Positions 22,032-33,800 of a DNA stretch of 64,000 nt are shown here, piece after piece. The position numbers were made by a program, and so were the translations under genes. The notes under the pieces were generated by a model, which was not told the DNA's origin, did no database searches, and saw only the letters and a program-made list of their open reading frames with translations. Each line of letters opens with the position of its first letter. Position 1 is the first letter of the stretch. Source of the stretch: Pythium myriotylum (Eukaryota > Oomycota > Peronosporomycetes > Pythiales > Pythiaceae); the NCBI GenBank assembly GCA_023091665.1, contig JALJCQ010000004.1:2356001-2420000 (forward strand), read 5' to 3'.

Positions 22032-22875
22032 TCACGATAGCAGCGACGGCAGAAAGCTGGTGGGTTCAATAGGCGATTCGAGCCCACGCTTCGCCTCCAT
22101 TTCAGCTTGTTGTCTCTCAAACTCATCGAAATCATCCCATGCACTGGACGTGCTTGGGTAGTCGGTAAAGATCTCGATAAACCGATTGGCCTACAAATCC
22201 AACAGTCACGGTTACCTTGAGTACGCGCAATCGCCACACAACGTGAACGCGAGAGGTGAGGCTTACCTCCTCAAACATGACCTCTTCGCAGTCACGACAG
22301 GCCGTAATCGACTTCTTGTTGGGCGTGTTGCTCATCTTGATGCCAGTGAGTACGAAGTTGGGCACGTCCTTGACCAACAGCCACTCGACGTGGAAGAGCC
22401 CTTCGTATTTGTTTGGTTTCTCCCACAGCGGGAACTTGAGGTCCAACTGCACACGGGAAGTCATGCGCGCGATGCCGTTGAAGTGCTTGCTGCCGCTGAC
22501 GCTGAAGAAGAAGAGAATCGGTCGCAGCGCCGAGAATTCGCTCTGGAAGACCTGGTCCAGTACGGCGTTGTGCGCGTAGGTGGACGTCCAGAGCCCGTAC
22601 TTCAAGCTCTTGTGCAAGTTGGCGTCGCTGAACGACTTGAGGATGAAGCAGCGGCACGTGGCCGTCGTGAAGATGTCGCGCAGCATGGCCACGTTGACCG
22701 CCGAGTTCATTGCAATCGCGCGCACATCCAGCGAGAACGCTTCCGGGCGATAGAACCGCGGCGCGACCTTGAGGCGTCTCTTCTTCCTCTGGCGCTGCTG
22801 CTGAGACGGGGCGGAAGGAGCCGCCGGCTTCGTCGCAGGCGGCACCGCTGGTGGTGGTGGTCCATTCGCCGCCAT
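22032..22875 (-). CDS. YTH-domain RNA-binding protein (m6A reader family)
   Basis: Exons 22875-22267 and 22190-22032 give 255 aa. After a Pro-rich and basic N-terminus (1-45), the YTH domain occupies about residues 70-225. Family landmarks are visible: RCFILKSFSDANLHKSLKYG, then LWTSTYAHNAVLD, LFFFSVSGSKHFNGIARM, FHVEWLLVKDVPN and SRDCEE-type CRDCEEVMFEE. The Trp in YGLWTST is one of the methyl-adenosine cage residues. The proteins bind N6-methyladenosine in RNA and steer splicing, decay or translation. The 76-base intron lies after VMFEE, and the second exon (ANRFIEIFTDYP) completes the domain, which confirms the join. The short chain with little else suggests a minimal reader. Confidence 0.88.
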
Positions 22876-23030
22876 GGGTTGTCATGGAATGGTGACTTGC
22901 ATGGGTGGGCAAGTGTGCCACTTGATGTTCCACACTTGATTGTGGAGCGTTCCAGATCCTGTAGCTTCAAGGCATGTGGCCTCGACAAAGACCACGAGCT
23001 CATTACGAGAGAGAGAGAGAGAGTGAAAAG

Positions 23031-23815
23031 ATGGCGCCGCGTGGACTCCTGGCGACCGCCCTCGTCGTGCTCGTGGGCGTGCTCTGCGTTGCGGCTGAGG
23101 CCCCCAAGTCGGACGTCATCGAGCTCACGGGCGACAACTTCGAGCACCTGACGCAGGCTGCGAGCGGCGCGACGACCGGCGACTGGCTCGTCGAGTTCTA
23201 CGCGCCGTGGTGCGGACACTGCAAGCGCCTTGCGCCAGTGTACGAGCAAGTGGCGACCGGTGAGTGCAATATGGTATTAGGCTATGGCTGGTGCTGTCGT
23301 AACTGACGAGGTGGACATCGATGACGTGAAGAGCTCAAGGGCAAGGTGAACGTCGCCAAGGTTGACACGACGGACCACTATGACCTGGTAAAGAGCCAAG
23401 TGTACTTGTAGTGTAGGGATGCAAAGAGAGAGACGCTAACCGACGTCGACTTGTTCCACAGAGCCAGCGCTTCCAGATCAAGGGTCTCCCGACGATCGTC
23501 TTGCTGCGTCACGGCAAGATGTACAAGTACTCAGGTCCGCGCACGCTCGAAGAGATCTCGCGCTTCGCTCGTAGCGGCTACAAGACCCTCGTGTCCGAGC
23601 CTGTTCCGCCTGTGCCAAACCTTTTCGCAGAGTTGGAGCGCCATATTAACATTATCTACGACGACTTCGTCGCTCTGCTCGCGACCAAGAAGAACGTTCT
23701 GCTTGTGACGTTCTCTGGCGGACTCTTCGTCGGACTCGTCCTTGGATGGATCTGCTCGTGCTGCACCACGCGCTCGCCTGCACCAAAGCCCTCAACCAAG
23801 TCAAAGACCAACTAG
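23031..23815 (+). CDS. Membrane-anchored thioredoxin (TMX/PDI-like)
   Basis: Exons 23031-23259, 23332-23387 and 23462-23815 give 212 aa. A signal peptide (residues 1-22, [17 protein letters not shown]) is followed by one thioredoxin domain with active site WCGHCK near residue 64 and the cis-Pro loop GLPTIVLL. One membrane helix near the C-terminus ([20 protein letters not shown]) is followed by a Cys pair and a basic tail ending KSKTN. This is the layout of TMX proteins, which catalyse disulfide exchange at the ER membrane; the CGHC active site is PDI-like. No KDEL is present. The gene diverges from the YTH gene with 155 bases between starts, including a GA repeat at about 23009-23024. Confidence 0.9.
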
Positions 23816-23920
23816 ACCGTCCTCTGCGGTTTACATGTTCACTTAGGTGCACAATCTGACCACAAAACACAAAGCTATCGCGCTGTGCTGACAAGTAATA
23901 CCAAATACTTTTGGCCAGTT

Positions 23921-26900
23921 TTACCCTTCAATACCATTGAGCTCCATGAAGTTGTACTTGAGTTCGAGACTTTCAAAAAGCATTGATTCGACCCCAGCGT
24001 AGCTTTCGAGCATCGAATCCACCTCAGACACCATTGAAGGGTCTTTCTCCTGAAAGAACGCAATTAACCGAGCTCTGTGCGGATTCTTGGCGTCAGATGA
24101 TACGCTGGTTTTATGTTCTTCATGGGTATGTGTGCTCTGCCAGTCAGCATTGGAGACCCGAACGGGAGGACATGGCGGCGTAGCTGCACGTTGGCCGTTC
24201 AGCAATGCAATATCATCAGCACTGAGTGTGTACGGGACTGTAGACGATGGGTCCACAGCAAGTTCAGTCGCTGTCACGATGTCTTCATGGGGATCTTCCC
24301 CACGCTGCTCCACGATCGGTGTGTAGGACATTTCTTCGTCTGGAACTTTGCTCTCCTCATCAACCAGACCGTCCGGGGAGTTCTCACCAGCGTGAAGTCT
24401 TTGCAGAGCCAATTGCGCCTCGATAATCTTCTGTTCCACTTGATCTTGCAGTTTTTTCTCCTGCTCTCGTGCATCATCCACAAGTGACCGGATCTGAGTG
24501 AGCAGCAGTTCATTTTGCTTCTTCAGGCGCTTGTTCACCATTCGGGCTTCGTTAGCCTCAGCCATCGCAACTGCGACTTGGCTCTCGGCCTGAGCTTGCA
24601 TGTTCTTAATTTCGGCAATAAGAACGCGCTTCTGGCTACGGTACTTCACAATCTGCTGCTTTAATTGGGCAACTTCTTGCTCGAAAGTGTGCACCTGGTC
24701 ATCGTACTGCTTTTTGGAAGCTGCCATTTCCTGCAGAGCATATCCAACTCTTGTGAGCTTGTGTAGGCTATGCGATACGGGAAAGGAGTAGTCTACTCAC
24801 CCGGGCGATCTTCTCCAATCGGGTGGACGTGCCTGTTAGATGGTTTGACAGAGAGTACCCCAGTTCTGCGCGTAGACGAAGTACGCCCGCTTCAGCTCTT
24901 CCAAGTTCTTGTTCGAGTTTACTCTTCGTCTCTGTATCGAGGTCCTTCCTGCCACCTTCGCTAGAATCCTGATCACCATCATCATCCGTCTAGCGAAAGG
25001 TATTATGTGAGCAATACAGCAGTCAAAACATCCAGAGAGAGAGAGAGACCATACCATTGCCCATCTATGCTTCTCCTCCAATAACGCATCTCTCTCTTGC
25101 TGAATTTCGCGCCACGCGCTACGCTCGCGCTCGATTCGCAGTAAATCAGTCTTCACAGACTCCAAGTCAAGATCCTTTGAAGCAAGAGTGGCAGACAAAT
25201 TCTCTTTCTCGACAGAGATCATGTGAGCTCTAGATCGCTCTTGGTCACGCTCGACAGTCAACTGCGCAATTTTGTCCTCGCAACTTTCCTGTAGATCAGT
25301 GAGAAGATCAGTTGGAGCATCGAGGTCATCGAGCCACATAACACTTACCAGGCGCTCGAGCAGTTGCATGTTCAGACCATTGAGCTCTTCAAGCAAACTC
25401 TTTGCTTCTCTACCATCAGTATGGCTTCTCAGTTGCTCGTCTTCGGTCGATTCGGCACCTTTCTGGCTTTCGGCTTGGCCATTAGTCTGATCACCTTCTT
25501 GAGGAGTGCCGAACAACCGAGAAGCAAGCATACCCGCAACGTTCATGGGCGCACTGACGAGCCAACTTTGAGCGGACAACTTGTCGGCAAAGAGCTGACG
25601 ATAGAAATGAGCAGACGTATCGAGCAAGTAAGAGCCGCTGCTATCGGAAGATGACAAAGCCAACTCAGAGCTCATGGCACGGGGGCTCACGACAAGCTGT
25701 GAGCTTGAATGTTTCTTCTTGCTCGACCGGATAAGCTCCTCTCTTTGAATTTTTGCCTGGATCGCTTCATCATAGGCATCTGCAGCAGCCACAGCCGACT
25801 CCATTATACTCTTGTGAACGACCTGAGCTTGGTATTGAATGTTCTTTCTGCGGAACCAGCTCATGTTAGACAGCCCGGTTTTCCACCAAGTAGCTTGATG
25901 ATAGTACTGACCCTCGAAGGCGTGAGTAGGAGTTATCCCATACTAAGGTAGCTGTGCCCGGGCCTGCGCACTCGTACATCCCTTCTATCGGTCTCTGGCC
26001 TGGAGTGGCGGTGTATCGGGTGGTTGCATGAATAGTCTGTAGAACAACCTCTTCACAGGAAGACTCGTTTTCTGGACTTTGCCGGCGTGGCAGTCGCCGC
26101 GTTGGTGATGGCAAGAAATGCACGGTTAGGTCGATGTCATGGTCTTCGACTTCAAACCGCCACACGAGAAACTGCTCATCTTTCTTGACAGGCACGACCA
26201 CCTCATGGCGAGAGCCTCGAGGCACGTAGATCTGCCACCATAGTCCGGTTAGCCATTTAAGTGGCCTTCACGGGGTGACATTCGTACCTTTTCGTATGGG
26301 AATGGCTGCAAAATGAACTCGATGGACGTCATGTGAGCTCGACTCTGTGCGCTGGCCACACTGGAATCGGCCACCAGCTTGATCCACTCCTGGCCTTCGT
26401 GCAGGTCGCTTGTGTGCTCTAGAAAAGCCAGTCAGTCACTGCACGCAACCATCAAGCTGAGTCTGACAGAATCTCGACCTGCCAGGAAGCGGTTGACGTC
26501 CTCACACCACTGTGCAAGTGCTGCATCGTTGCGTGCATGTTTCGATGGGAACTCAGGGCATTTAGCAGTCGCGTCGGTCGCGGTTTTCGCAGCGAGCGCG
26601 GCTGAGATCGCGTTGAGGAATGCCGTGAGATCACGCCGAATGCAGTACGAGCCACGGGCACGAGACACGACCAGTTCCACGACGTACGGCTGCAGTCCGA
26701 GCAGCAGCGCAGCGCCGACGACGCTCGCGCCGCTCTGGGAGTAGTCCACTTCGACGCCCGTGACGACCACGTCGAGCGATCCGTCGTCCTCGTCCGAGTC
26801 GCCGCCAGCTTCAACGTCGGTGGCCACATCCACCGCAAGGCCATCGTCGGAGCTCGAGCCAGCGTCATCCTCGGTTGGTGTAGAGCCGTGCACATCAGTG

Positions 26901-27025
26901 GATCGAGTTCCCATCGAAGGGACGTCACGAGGGCCAGCAGCATCCGAGGCCGGAGTCTGATGCTCAACGGCAGCTTCCGCCATGTTGGTCTCAATCGACG
27001 TCGGGTCTGACTTGACTTGTGACAT
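23921..27025 (-). CDS. PX-like, GOLD and coiled-coil protein (single gene)
   Basis: Six exons (27025-26479, 26418-26288, 26231-25912, 25847-25055, 24989-24801, 24730-23921) give 929 aa. After an acidic N-terminus, a PX-like region (about 80-195: YVVELVVSRARGSYCIRRD, CPEFPSKH) would bind phosphoinositides. A GOLD domain (about 225-345) carries the typical ending ATLVWDNSYSRLRGKN. The rest is mostly coiled coil (EQEVAQLKQQIVKYR and others). A TAA at 25866 and an ATG at 25864 make it look like two genes. Both lie inside a 64-base intron (25848-25911) with donor GTCAGT, branch CTAAC and acceptor CCGCAG, and splicing restores the GOLD ending. A vesicle-trafficking tether is inferred. The start is the first true ATG; an earlier in-frame TTG is not used. 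Confidence 0.78.
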
Positions 27026-27503
27026 CACTTCCTGCTTCAATTTAGTGACGCGTGATTACTTCAGTGCATTCTCTTGGTACCCTCTTGTCACGAACTGTAA
27101 TCGTCAGTAAACTACCCAGAGCGATTGAGCGAACAGGTTACTCTGGGATAGGGTTACCCGCTTCCTTTTATGAGGTCCCGAAAGAACCCTTTTTGGCGGA
27201 TACGTTAACCCCTTTTATCTGATTTGGGAAAGTGCAGAATCGCGATGCTTTTGTCGTTATCAGGGTTAACTAACCCTGATTTCCGTCTGACGCGTCACCA
27301 TCATGGCATCCCAGCAATCACACAACCACCCTGACCTTCTGGGAAGAAAAAGCGGAAAATTACCGACAAAGAGAGAGAGAGAGCAGCGACGAGAAAAAAA
27401 AGGGACGGGAGTCTGGTGGCGGCCCGAGTGACTGCCCGTGACCGGAGGGCTCCCGACATACCAGACCCACCCACACATACACAACCCAAGTCTAAGTCCC
27501 AGC
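27026..27503. promoter_or_regulatory. Divergent promoter region with telo-box-like inverted repeat
   Basis: This region separates the PX/GOLD gene (minus strand) from the KIX gene (plus strand). It contains a perfect inverted repeat, CAGGGTTA-AC-TAACCCTG, at 27261-27278. Related words lie nearby: AGGGTTACCC at about 27150-27160 and GTTAACCCC at about 27204-27213. The AACCC-type core resembles plant and fungal telo-box or Myb-like sites. A GAGAGAGAGAG tract follows at about 27370-27382. Function is inferred only from position and symmetry. Confidence 0.4.
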
Positions 27504-28770
27504 ATGGCCCCGGACCAGGAACGTGACGGAAGCGAGCGCGCCGTGAGCGCCAGCACGCGCATGGCCGCGCCGGCGCCCGCGACGTCCAGCGGAAGCGTCA
27601 GCGGAGGCACTGTGGCCGTCGTGGTCGCCAGCTGCCCGTCGCCGGCGGTGCTCCAGCCCTCGCCGACCGTCGTCGCCGCCTCGGCCGTTCGGTCGGCGTC
27701 GTCGGTCATAGCCTCGGCCTCGGGGGTGCTCAGCGCCAACGCCGTCTTGTCCTCCTCGGACGACGACGACGTCGACATGTCCCGCGCGAGCGAGCGCCAG
27801 TGGAAACGCTCGGTGCCGACGGAAATGCGCGAACGTTTGGTCGACGGAATGTGAGTGATGTGCTGACGGTCCTGCCGTCTGCAAGGCGCCGAAACTGACA
27901 CTCTGGACTGCAGGCTCGAGGAACTGAGGCGAATCACGGGCCAGGAGAACGTGCGCCACCTCCGCGTGTGCGCGTCTCGCTACGAATCGCTGGTCTGGAA
28001 GAAGAGCAGCAATGAAGTAGGTCGAGAGTCTCCCCCCGTCAACTAATGCGGGACAGTCACCTAACGGCGTCGTTTCGTTCTACTAGATTGAGTACACGCA
28101 GAAGATTGAGCGCCGCATCCAGTCGTTGCGCCGCCAGCCTTCGCAGCACGAGATCCAAGTAACCGCGGCTGCTGCTGCCCAGCAACATGTCGCCGCCGCG
28201 CTGCCTCCACGCCGTGCTTCGTCAGAGAGCGCCACAGTGACTAGCGCCCCTCCCGCGCCCGCGTCCGCCATCATTGCTCCCACCCGTCCGTCGTCTTCGA
28301 AGAGGTCGAAGCATCGCCGCTCTTCGTCCTCCTCGCATCGCAGCAGCTCGTCGTCATCCGCGTCGAACAGCCTGACAGCCGCAGCTCGGGACGAGCAGTA
28401 CTTTGCTCGCCTTCACATCATGAAGGTGGCCTACCGAGACGAAGTCGCGCTCGTGTTTCGCGAGCTCTGCCGCGTCAACACGGTGATCCAGAACTCGGCC
28501 AGTCTGCGTCGCCACGAGTCAAACAACCTCGGCGACTTCCTCGCCAACCTCAAAAAGATAATTTATTTGCTCGAGCAGCGACCGGACGAGATGCACGGTA
28601 TGATCCCCGCCCGGAAGCGCACGCTGGAGTACCTGGACGTGGTCGAGTCCCACATCCAACGCAAGGTTCTGCCTATTCTCTACCGCCTGCGCCACACGTA
28701 CTCGACGATCCTGCGTCCCCTCGTGCTCAACTACCTTCGCAACTGCAACCGCGTCTCGCGTCGCCTGTGA
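27504..28770 (+). CDS. KIX-domain protein, MED15-like Mediator subunit
   Basis: Exons 27504-27850, 27914-28016 and 28087-28770 give 377 aa. After a Ser/Ala-rich N-terminus, residues 98-168 form a KIX-type three-helix domain. Its landmarks are WKRSVPTEMRERLVDGMLEE, GQENVRHLRVCASRYES and EIEYTQKIERRIQSL, matching the spacing of plant and animal MED15 KIX domains. A Gln/Ala/Ser-rich linker follows, then a helical C-terminal region (from about 250: DEQYFARLHIMKVAYRDEV to ILYRLRHTYSTILRPLVLNY), consistent with the part that ties MED15 to the Mediator tail. MED15 KIX domains receive transcription activators. Both introns fall within the KIX domain and the joins preserve it. Confidence 0.8.
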
Positions 28771-29371
28771 GCCCCACTCTCGTCCATTCGATCTGGCCCG
28801 CCCCCCCAGCCATGGCACCACTGTTCAGCGCGGGAGTGTCAAGCCAGAGCGTGACTGAAGAGTGTATCCATGTGCAGTGGTGGCGTGATGTGTACAAAGT
28901 ATTGTCGGATGAAGGGGGCAAGGTGGAGGTGGATGTACAGAAGTTAGCTTTAGCTGCCCGTCGAGGGGATATTATTTTGAGCGATAATGAGTCGTGTGGA
29001 TCCGAATCATGCGAGCGTGTTTCTCTGGCATCCACTTCTTCCTCGACTTTCCACAGAAAGAAACGCACGTCGCCATGGCCGCCGCCATGCCGGGCGCGTT
29101 CGAGAACATGACGCCGTTTTGGATGCCACGCGCGAAACCGGACCCAAAAAAGGTGAAGCTTCGGAACCGATCTTGGTTCTGAGTCTGAGTGGGCGAGGGG
29201 GGTTACACACGACGATCTCATGAAACGAATCTGGTAACACACGTCCGAAAGAAATGCCTCCTCCCCCCCTGCTCACATAAATTACTTTCGTGACGGAAGG
29301 TGCCCATCAAGCCTTCGTTTTTTGGATCGTTAACTTAATCGGGACCCCTCCCCAACAAGTGACGCGTGAAG
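28771..29371. other. Intergenic region upstream of UBA5
   Basis: About 600 bases between two plus-strand genes. It contains one short open frame with a good start context (see 29075-29182), several homopolymer C runs, and near 29270-29295 a GCTCACATAAATTAC segment that might be the UBA5 core promoter. Otherwise I see no protein-like reading. Confidence 0.35.
29075..29182 (+). CDS. Possible 35-residue small protein
   Basis: An ATG in a strong context (GTCGCCATGGCC) opens a 36-codon frame: MAAAMPGAFENMTPFW, then a basic end rich in Lys/Arg. The sequence TTTCCACAG just upstream could be a splice acceptor, so this may be the last exon of a slightly longer gene, or it may be chance. No family is recognised. 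Confidence 0.2.
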   Translation: MAAAMPGAFENMTPFWMPRAKPDPKKVKLRNRSWF

Positions 29372-30732
29372 ATGGAGGCGGAGCTGCGGGCGCTGGACCG
29401 GCAGATCGCCGCGCTCATGGAGCAGAAGGCGGCCGTGCAGGCGCGCATGGAGGACGAGACCAAGCAGAACCGTCTGGCCAAGGAGATGTCCATGGAGGTC
29501 GTGGACAGCAACCCCTACAGCCGCCTCATGGCGCTCAAGCGCATGGGCATCGTCAACAACTACGAGGACATCCGCACGTTCAGCGTGCTGGTCGTCGGGC
29601 TCGGCGGCATCGGCTCGGTCGCGGCCGAGATGCTCACGCGCTGCGGCATCGGCAAGCTCATCATGTGCGTTGGCCACTCGCGCGTGGCGAGACGCTCCGC
29701 TGACACGTCGCTGAGCTGCTCATTAGGTACGACTATGACACCGTCGAGATCGCCAACATGAACCGCCTCTTCTTCCGCCCGGAGCAGGCCGGCATGACCA
29801 AGACCGCGGCTGCCAAGCAGACGCTGCAGAGTGAGTGGCGCTCTTCTTGTCGGCTCTGGTCATGAATGTTCTGAGTGTGCTCGTGACCAGGTATCAACCC
29901 CGACGTGATCTTTGAAGAGTACACGATGGACATCACCACCACCGCCAACTTCGAACAGCTCCTTGACCGCATCTCGCACGGTGGTGTCGATGGCTCGTCC
30001 AAGATCGACCTCGTGCTCAGCTGCGTGGACAACTACGCGGCGCGCACAGCCATCAACCAGGCCTGCAACGAGCTCAACCAGGTCTGGATGGAGTCGGGCG
30101 TGAGCGAGGACGCTGTCTCCGGCCACATCCAGTTCCTGCTGCCCGGCCGCACAGCGTGCTTCGAGTGCCTGCCGCCGCTCATCGTGGCCAGCGGCATCGA
30201 CGAGAAGACGCTCAAGCGCGAAGGCGTCTGCGCCGCGTCGCTACCGACGACCATGGGTCTCGTGGCTGCCATGCTCGTGCAGAACACGCTCAAGTACCTG
30301 CTGGGCTTTGGCCAGGTCTCGTACTACCTGGGCTACAGTGCCATGAAGGACTTTTTCCCGAGCGACGTCATGCGCCCCAACCCCGAGTGCATGAACTCCC
30401 ACTGCCGCAAGCAGCAGGCCAAGCCCGAGCACAAGGCTTGGGCACCGATGGTCTGGAATGCGCTCGGCCATGACGGTGAGGTCAACTTCGACGTCACCCA
30501 TGAGGATAACGAGTGGGGTATCGAGCTCGGTGAGCCGGTGGAGTTGGAGGTCAGCTCTGGGGCGGCTGTGGCTGCTGCGGCTGTGACGACGACTGCCTTG
30601 GCATCGGGCTTGTCGTTTGCCTACGACCAACAGGAGTCAAAAGAGGCGACCGTTGCTAGCACCGAGGAGAGCGTGGCCGTTGACGGCGACGTGAGTCTCG
30701 AGGACCTCATGGGTCAGCTCCAGTCGCTGTAA
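29372..30732 (+). CDS. UBA5: UFM1-activating enzyme UBA5
   Basis: Exons 29372-29664, 29727-29830 and 29891-30732 give 412 aa (human 404). UBA5 adenylates UFM1 and holds it as a thioester, the E1 step of ufmylation, a pathway tied to the ER and ribosomes. The adenylation domain shows [15 protein letters not shown], then [30 protein letters not shown] and [14 protein letters not shown]. Zinc Cys pairs are in CFECLPP and the [10 protein letters not shown] region. The catalytic Cys is in [14 protein letters not shown]. The tail keeps EDNEWGIEL, the UFM1/ATG8-interacting motif, and the C-terminal [12 protein letters not shown] that binds the E2 UFC1. A leading coiled helix (residues 1-35) is present. 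An Ala/Thr-rich insert near residue 350 is the main deviation. Confidence 0.96.
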
Positions 30733-30828
30733 TCGCATCCCTGCTCTAGAGCCGTGGATGTTTGAGGACGTTAGAACAGAGGCGGAACGAGTCAACATGG
30801 TTTGATTGTTGTTGTTTCGAGTTCTGTC

Positions 30829-33800
30829 CTATTCGACGAGCAGGTCTCGAAACAACAAGACAAACGTCGCTGCTCGTTTTTCCACATCTGGTGGCCATAG
30901 CTCGCCATCATCTATCCGCAACTCGAGAACGTGGGCGATACGAATGAGGACCGGCAACGTGCGGAACCGTTCAGGGTGGGTCTCGATGAGTCTTGTAATC
31001 TCGTCAAGGAGCCTACATGTGCTTTCCACATCTAATGATGACTCGAACGCTTGGAGTAATTCCTCGAATCCGTGGTCAGGCCTCAACGTGTCGTCCCCGA
31101 TTGATAATTTCGTTCGTTGTAAGGCACTGATGTCCGGCGGATGGCGATGATACCGAACAAACAGATCGTGGATGCCTTGAGGGAGAAAGCTCAAGTTGCC
31201 GCGACCCGCAGCACAGAGAGGCTTTTCTCCACCTTCATCATCCTCGAAGAGGTCTTCATAGTCGTCCGGCTCGTCGCTGATGCGCTCTCGAGACCATGAG
31301 CCTCCACCAACGACATCATTGTCGATAGAGAACGCCGATACGTGAGAGGCCGACGCCCTGAGCGATTGATACGATTTCCGTGCCTGGTATCCTCGACCGA
31401 GCGCCTGGATGCACGTTGCAGCCTCCCATTCTTCCACCGCGTTGTCTCGCGCCTCACACCAAGCCCTCCACCTTCGCTGAATCGTCTGAGCCGCAATGTG
31501 ATGGACTTCCAGCGCTTCCTCACGCATCTCCAACTGCTGTTGCCGGGCGCGTCGTCCTGCGTACTCCCGATACACGCGCTGGATATTTCGTGCTGCAAGG
31601 CTGCGGACTCCACGTGTCTCTGCCTGCCGAACACGGTGTTGGTGGTGACGGAAGCCGCTTTGTATCGAGCTTGCGGCAGCGTGCTGCCCAATGCGCACAG
31701 CCTCGACGAGGAATCGCGCTTGGCAGCCTCTTGCGAGTGCTTGAATTTTGATGGCACTCTGTTCTTCCAAGAAAGCGAGCTCCTTCGACTCCTAAGATAC
31801 GAGTAACAAGAGTCAGTGCGGATCCTCTCATGTGGGTTGGCAGGCGGATGACTCACTGCCTGCGAGAGCACAAGACTCCAATGGTTCCGCTCAATGTATG
31901 AACGGCTCAAGCGACGTGCGCGGTGTGCAGCAACACGACATGAGGCACGGTATGAACGGAATGAGCATTGGATTGTGAGGGCGGCGGCGTGCTGAACAAT
32001 CAAGTCGAAGTCATGTGGTGACGAGAATGAGTCGCGAGAGCTTAAATTGGAGGCGGTAGCCGACGGCGTTAAGCAACGTGGTGGCTCCTGCTGGAGATCA
32101 TCGTCCGACGATCGCCCTGTTGTCTGCGCGCTGGGTGCCGTTGAGAGCTCTGTCTCCCGTCGTGAGGCAGCTGATCGTGCGGTGGTAGGTGGCGTATACT
32201 CATCTGCATCGTCACGTCCTTGGTCTCTCCGCGTCTCCTGGTTCGACTCGTCGTCTGGGTGGAATATCCGTCGGTAGGTTGCCTGGATGAGCATTGCTGC
32301 TTCATGCTGCCGCTGAGCTTGTTTCGCCTCACGGAGAGCCTGCAATTCCTGCTCACGAGCCTCGATAGCAGCCTCTTTGGCCAGTTTCTGGCCCCATTTG
32401 GCGGCTTCTTCCCTTTGTTTGTGCTGGCGCAGTATCCGCACTCTTCGAAGAGCGACATCTCGCCGAGCGGCAGACTGAATGCGTCTCGCTGCCGCCTCGT
32501 GCAAGAGTCTCTGCTCAACAACACACCTTTCTATCTCAGAATCGAACACCTGAGCGTCTTCCTCGACAAGCAGCAGGTGCTTCAGACCTGAACACTCGGT
32601 GCCGTCGCCATCTTCCGTTTCCTTGCCAAGACTCTTGACCGACTCACGTCGCACAAGCTCAAGCCGCTCTCTTAGTTTGGAGGAAGTGCTGCGCGGTGTA
32701 GTCACTGGCGATACACTCTCATCGACCTTCTTGGGAGCTTCCGTTGCTGGTGGCGGAGTATCGCAAGCAGCAGGTGGGACCCTTCTATTTGTCTCTGCTT
32801 GCTTACTTCCTCGCGGTTGTGGTGGTAACGAAGTTCTGCTTGCTGTCGTCCTCCCTCCTAAGAGATCTTCTTGTATGCTATCAGAGAGCTTTTTCATTCG
32901 CCGCAGATACTCCATGTGGCTCACGCGTTGTCGCGGAAGCTCGGCCGCTGTGGAGGATTCATCACTGAGCTCCGCCGAGTCATCGTGATTCCCCCCGGCA
33001 TGTCTGCTCGAGACGTGGTCGCTTTCAACGTCGCGGAATCTGCGAGTGGAAGGGACACGGCGGGGTTCCTCCTGTTCGAGGCGTCTACGAGCATTGACAC
33101 AAGGAGGTCGTTCTTTGCTGGGGCATGTTTTCCCCGCGTCGCTTGTCTGAGTAGCACATCTGGCGGATCCGCTTCGCTGGATCTGCTTCCGACACGCACC
33201 TTGGAGCTGATCGTCTAGCTCATCGTCGTCACCGTCGTCCTGTACGATACCACACTCGTTGTCATCTTGATCAAACTGCTCCTCAGCCGTCACAGTTGGG
33301 GCGCGGCCATACTGTGGGCTTCGCGGTTGCTGTGACGAAGAGTGCAGGTATCGAGCACTCTGCGGTCGTCTGCCTTGCCGCGGATACGCTAAGTCATCGT
33401 GTTTCGCATCTTGTGAGCTCCCGAATAGTTCACGCTCGATCTGCTGCCATCGCTCTTCCACTGACTCGCAGATGGCCACATCACGAGAATTCCGTCTAGA
33501 TATGCCTCCAGCCGATTCTTGTCGGGTTGCTGCCGAAGACGCAGAGAGAGGTCTACGTCTGGACGCCGTTGCTGATGACGGTCGCTGTGGTTGTTCGATC
33601 CGAGTTCGCGACCCAGTGCTCCGAGCTGGTGGTGACACTGCCCGAGTATACTGAAGCCCGGGCGTGGACGGTTTGGTGGGCTTATAGCATTGTGATGCGA
33701 CTGTGGAACTGTAGGAAACATCTCGTGGCCCGGACGGCGTTCTGACTGCTGTCCGCGCTGAACTGGGATGCGCCGACTTGGGTCTGGGGACGCTGGCAGC

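Noticed and set aside
23009..23024. GA repeat as a possible regulatory element
   Set aside because: It is short, lies in a leader next to the ATG, and similar GA tracts occur inside introns and elsewhere in the window.
25862..25868. Stop and start one base apart, as in a dicistronic or overlapping gene pair
   Set aside because: A normal-sized intron removes both codons and completes the GOLD domain, so no unusual translation is needed.
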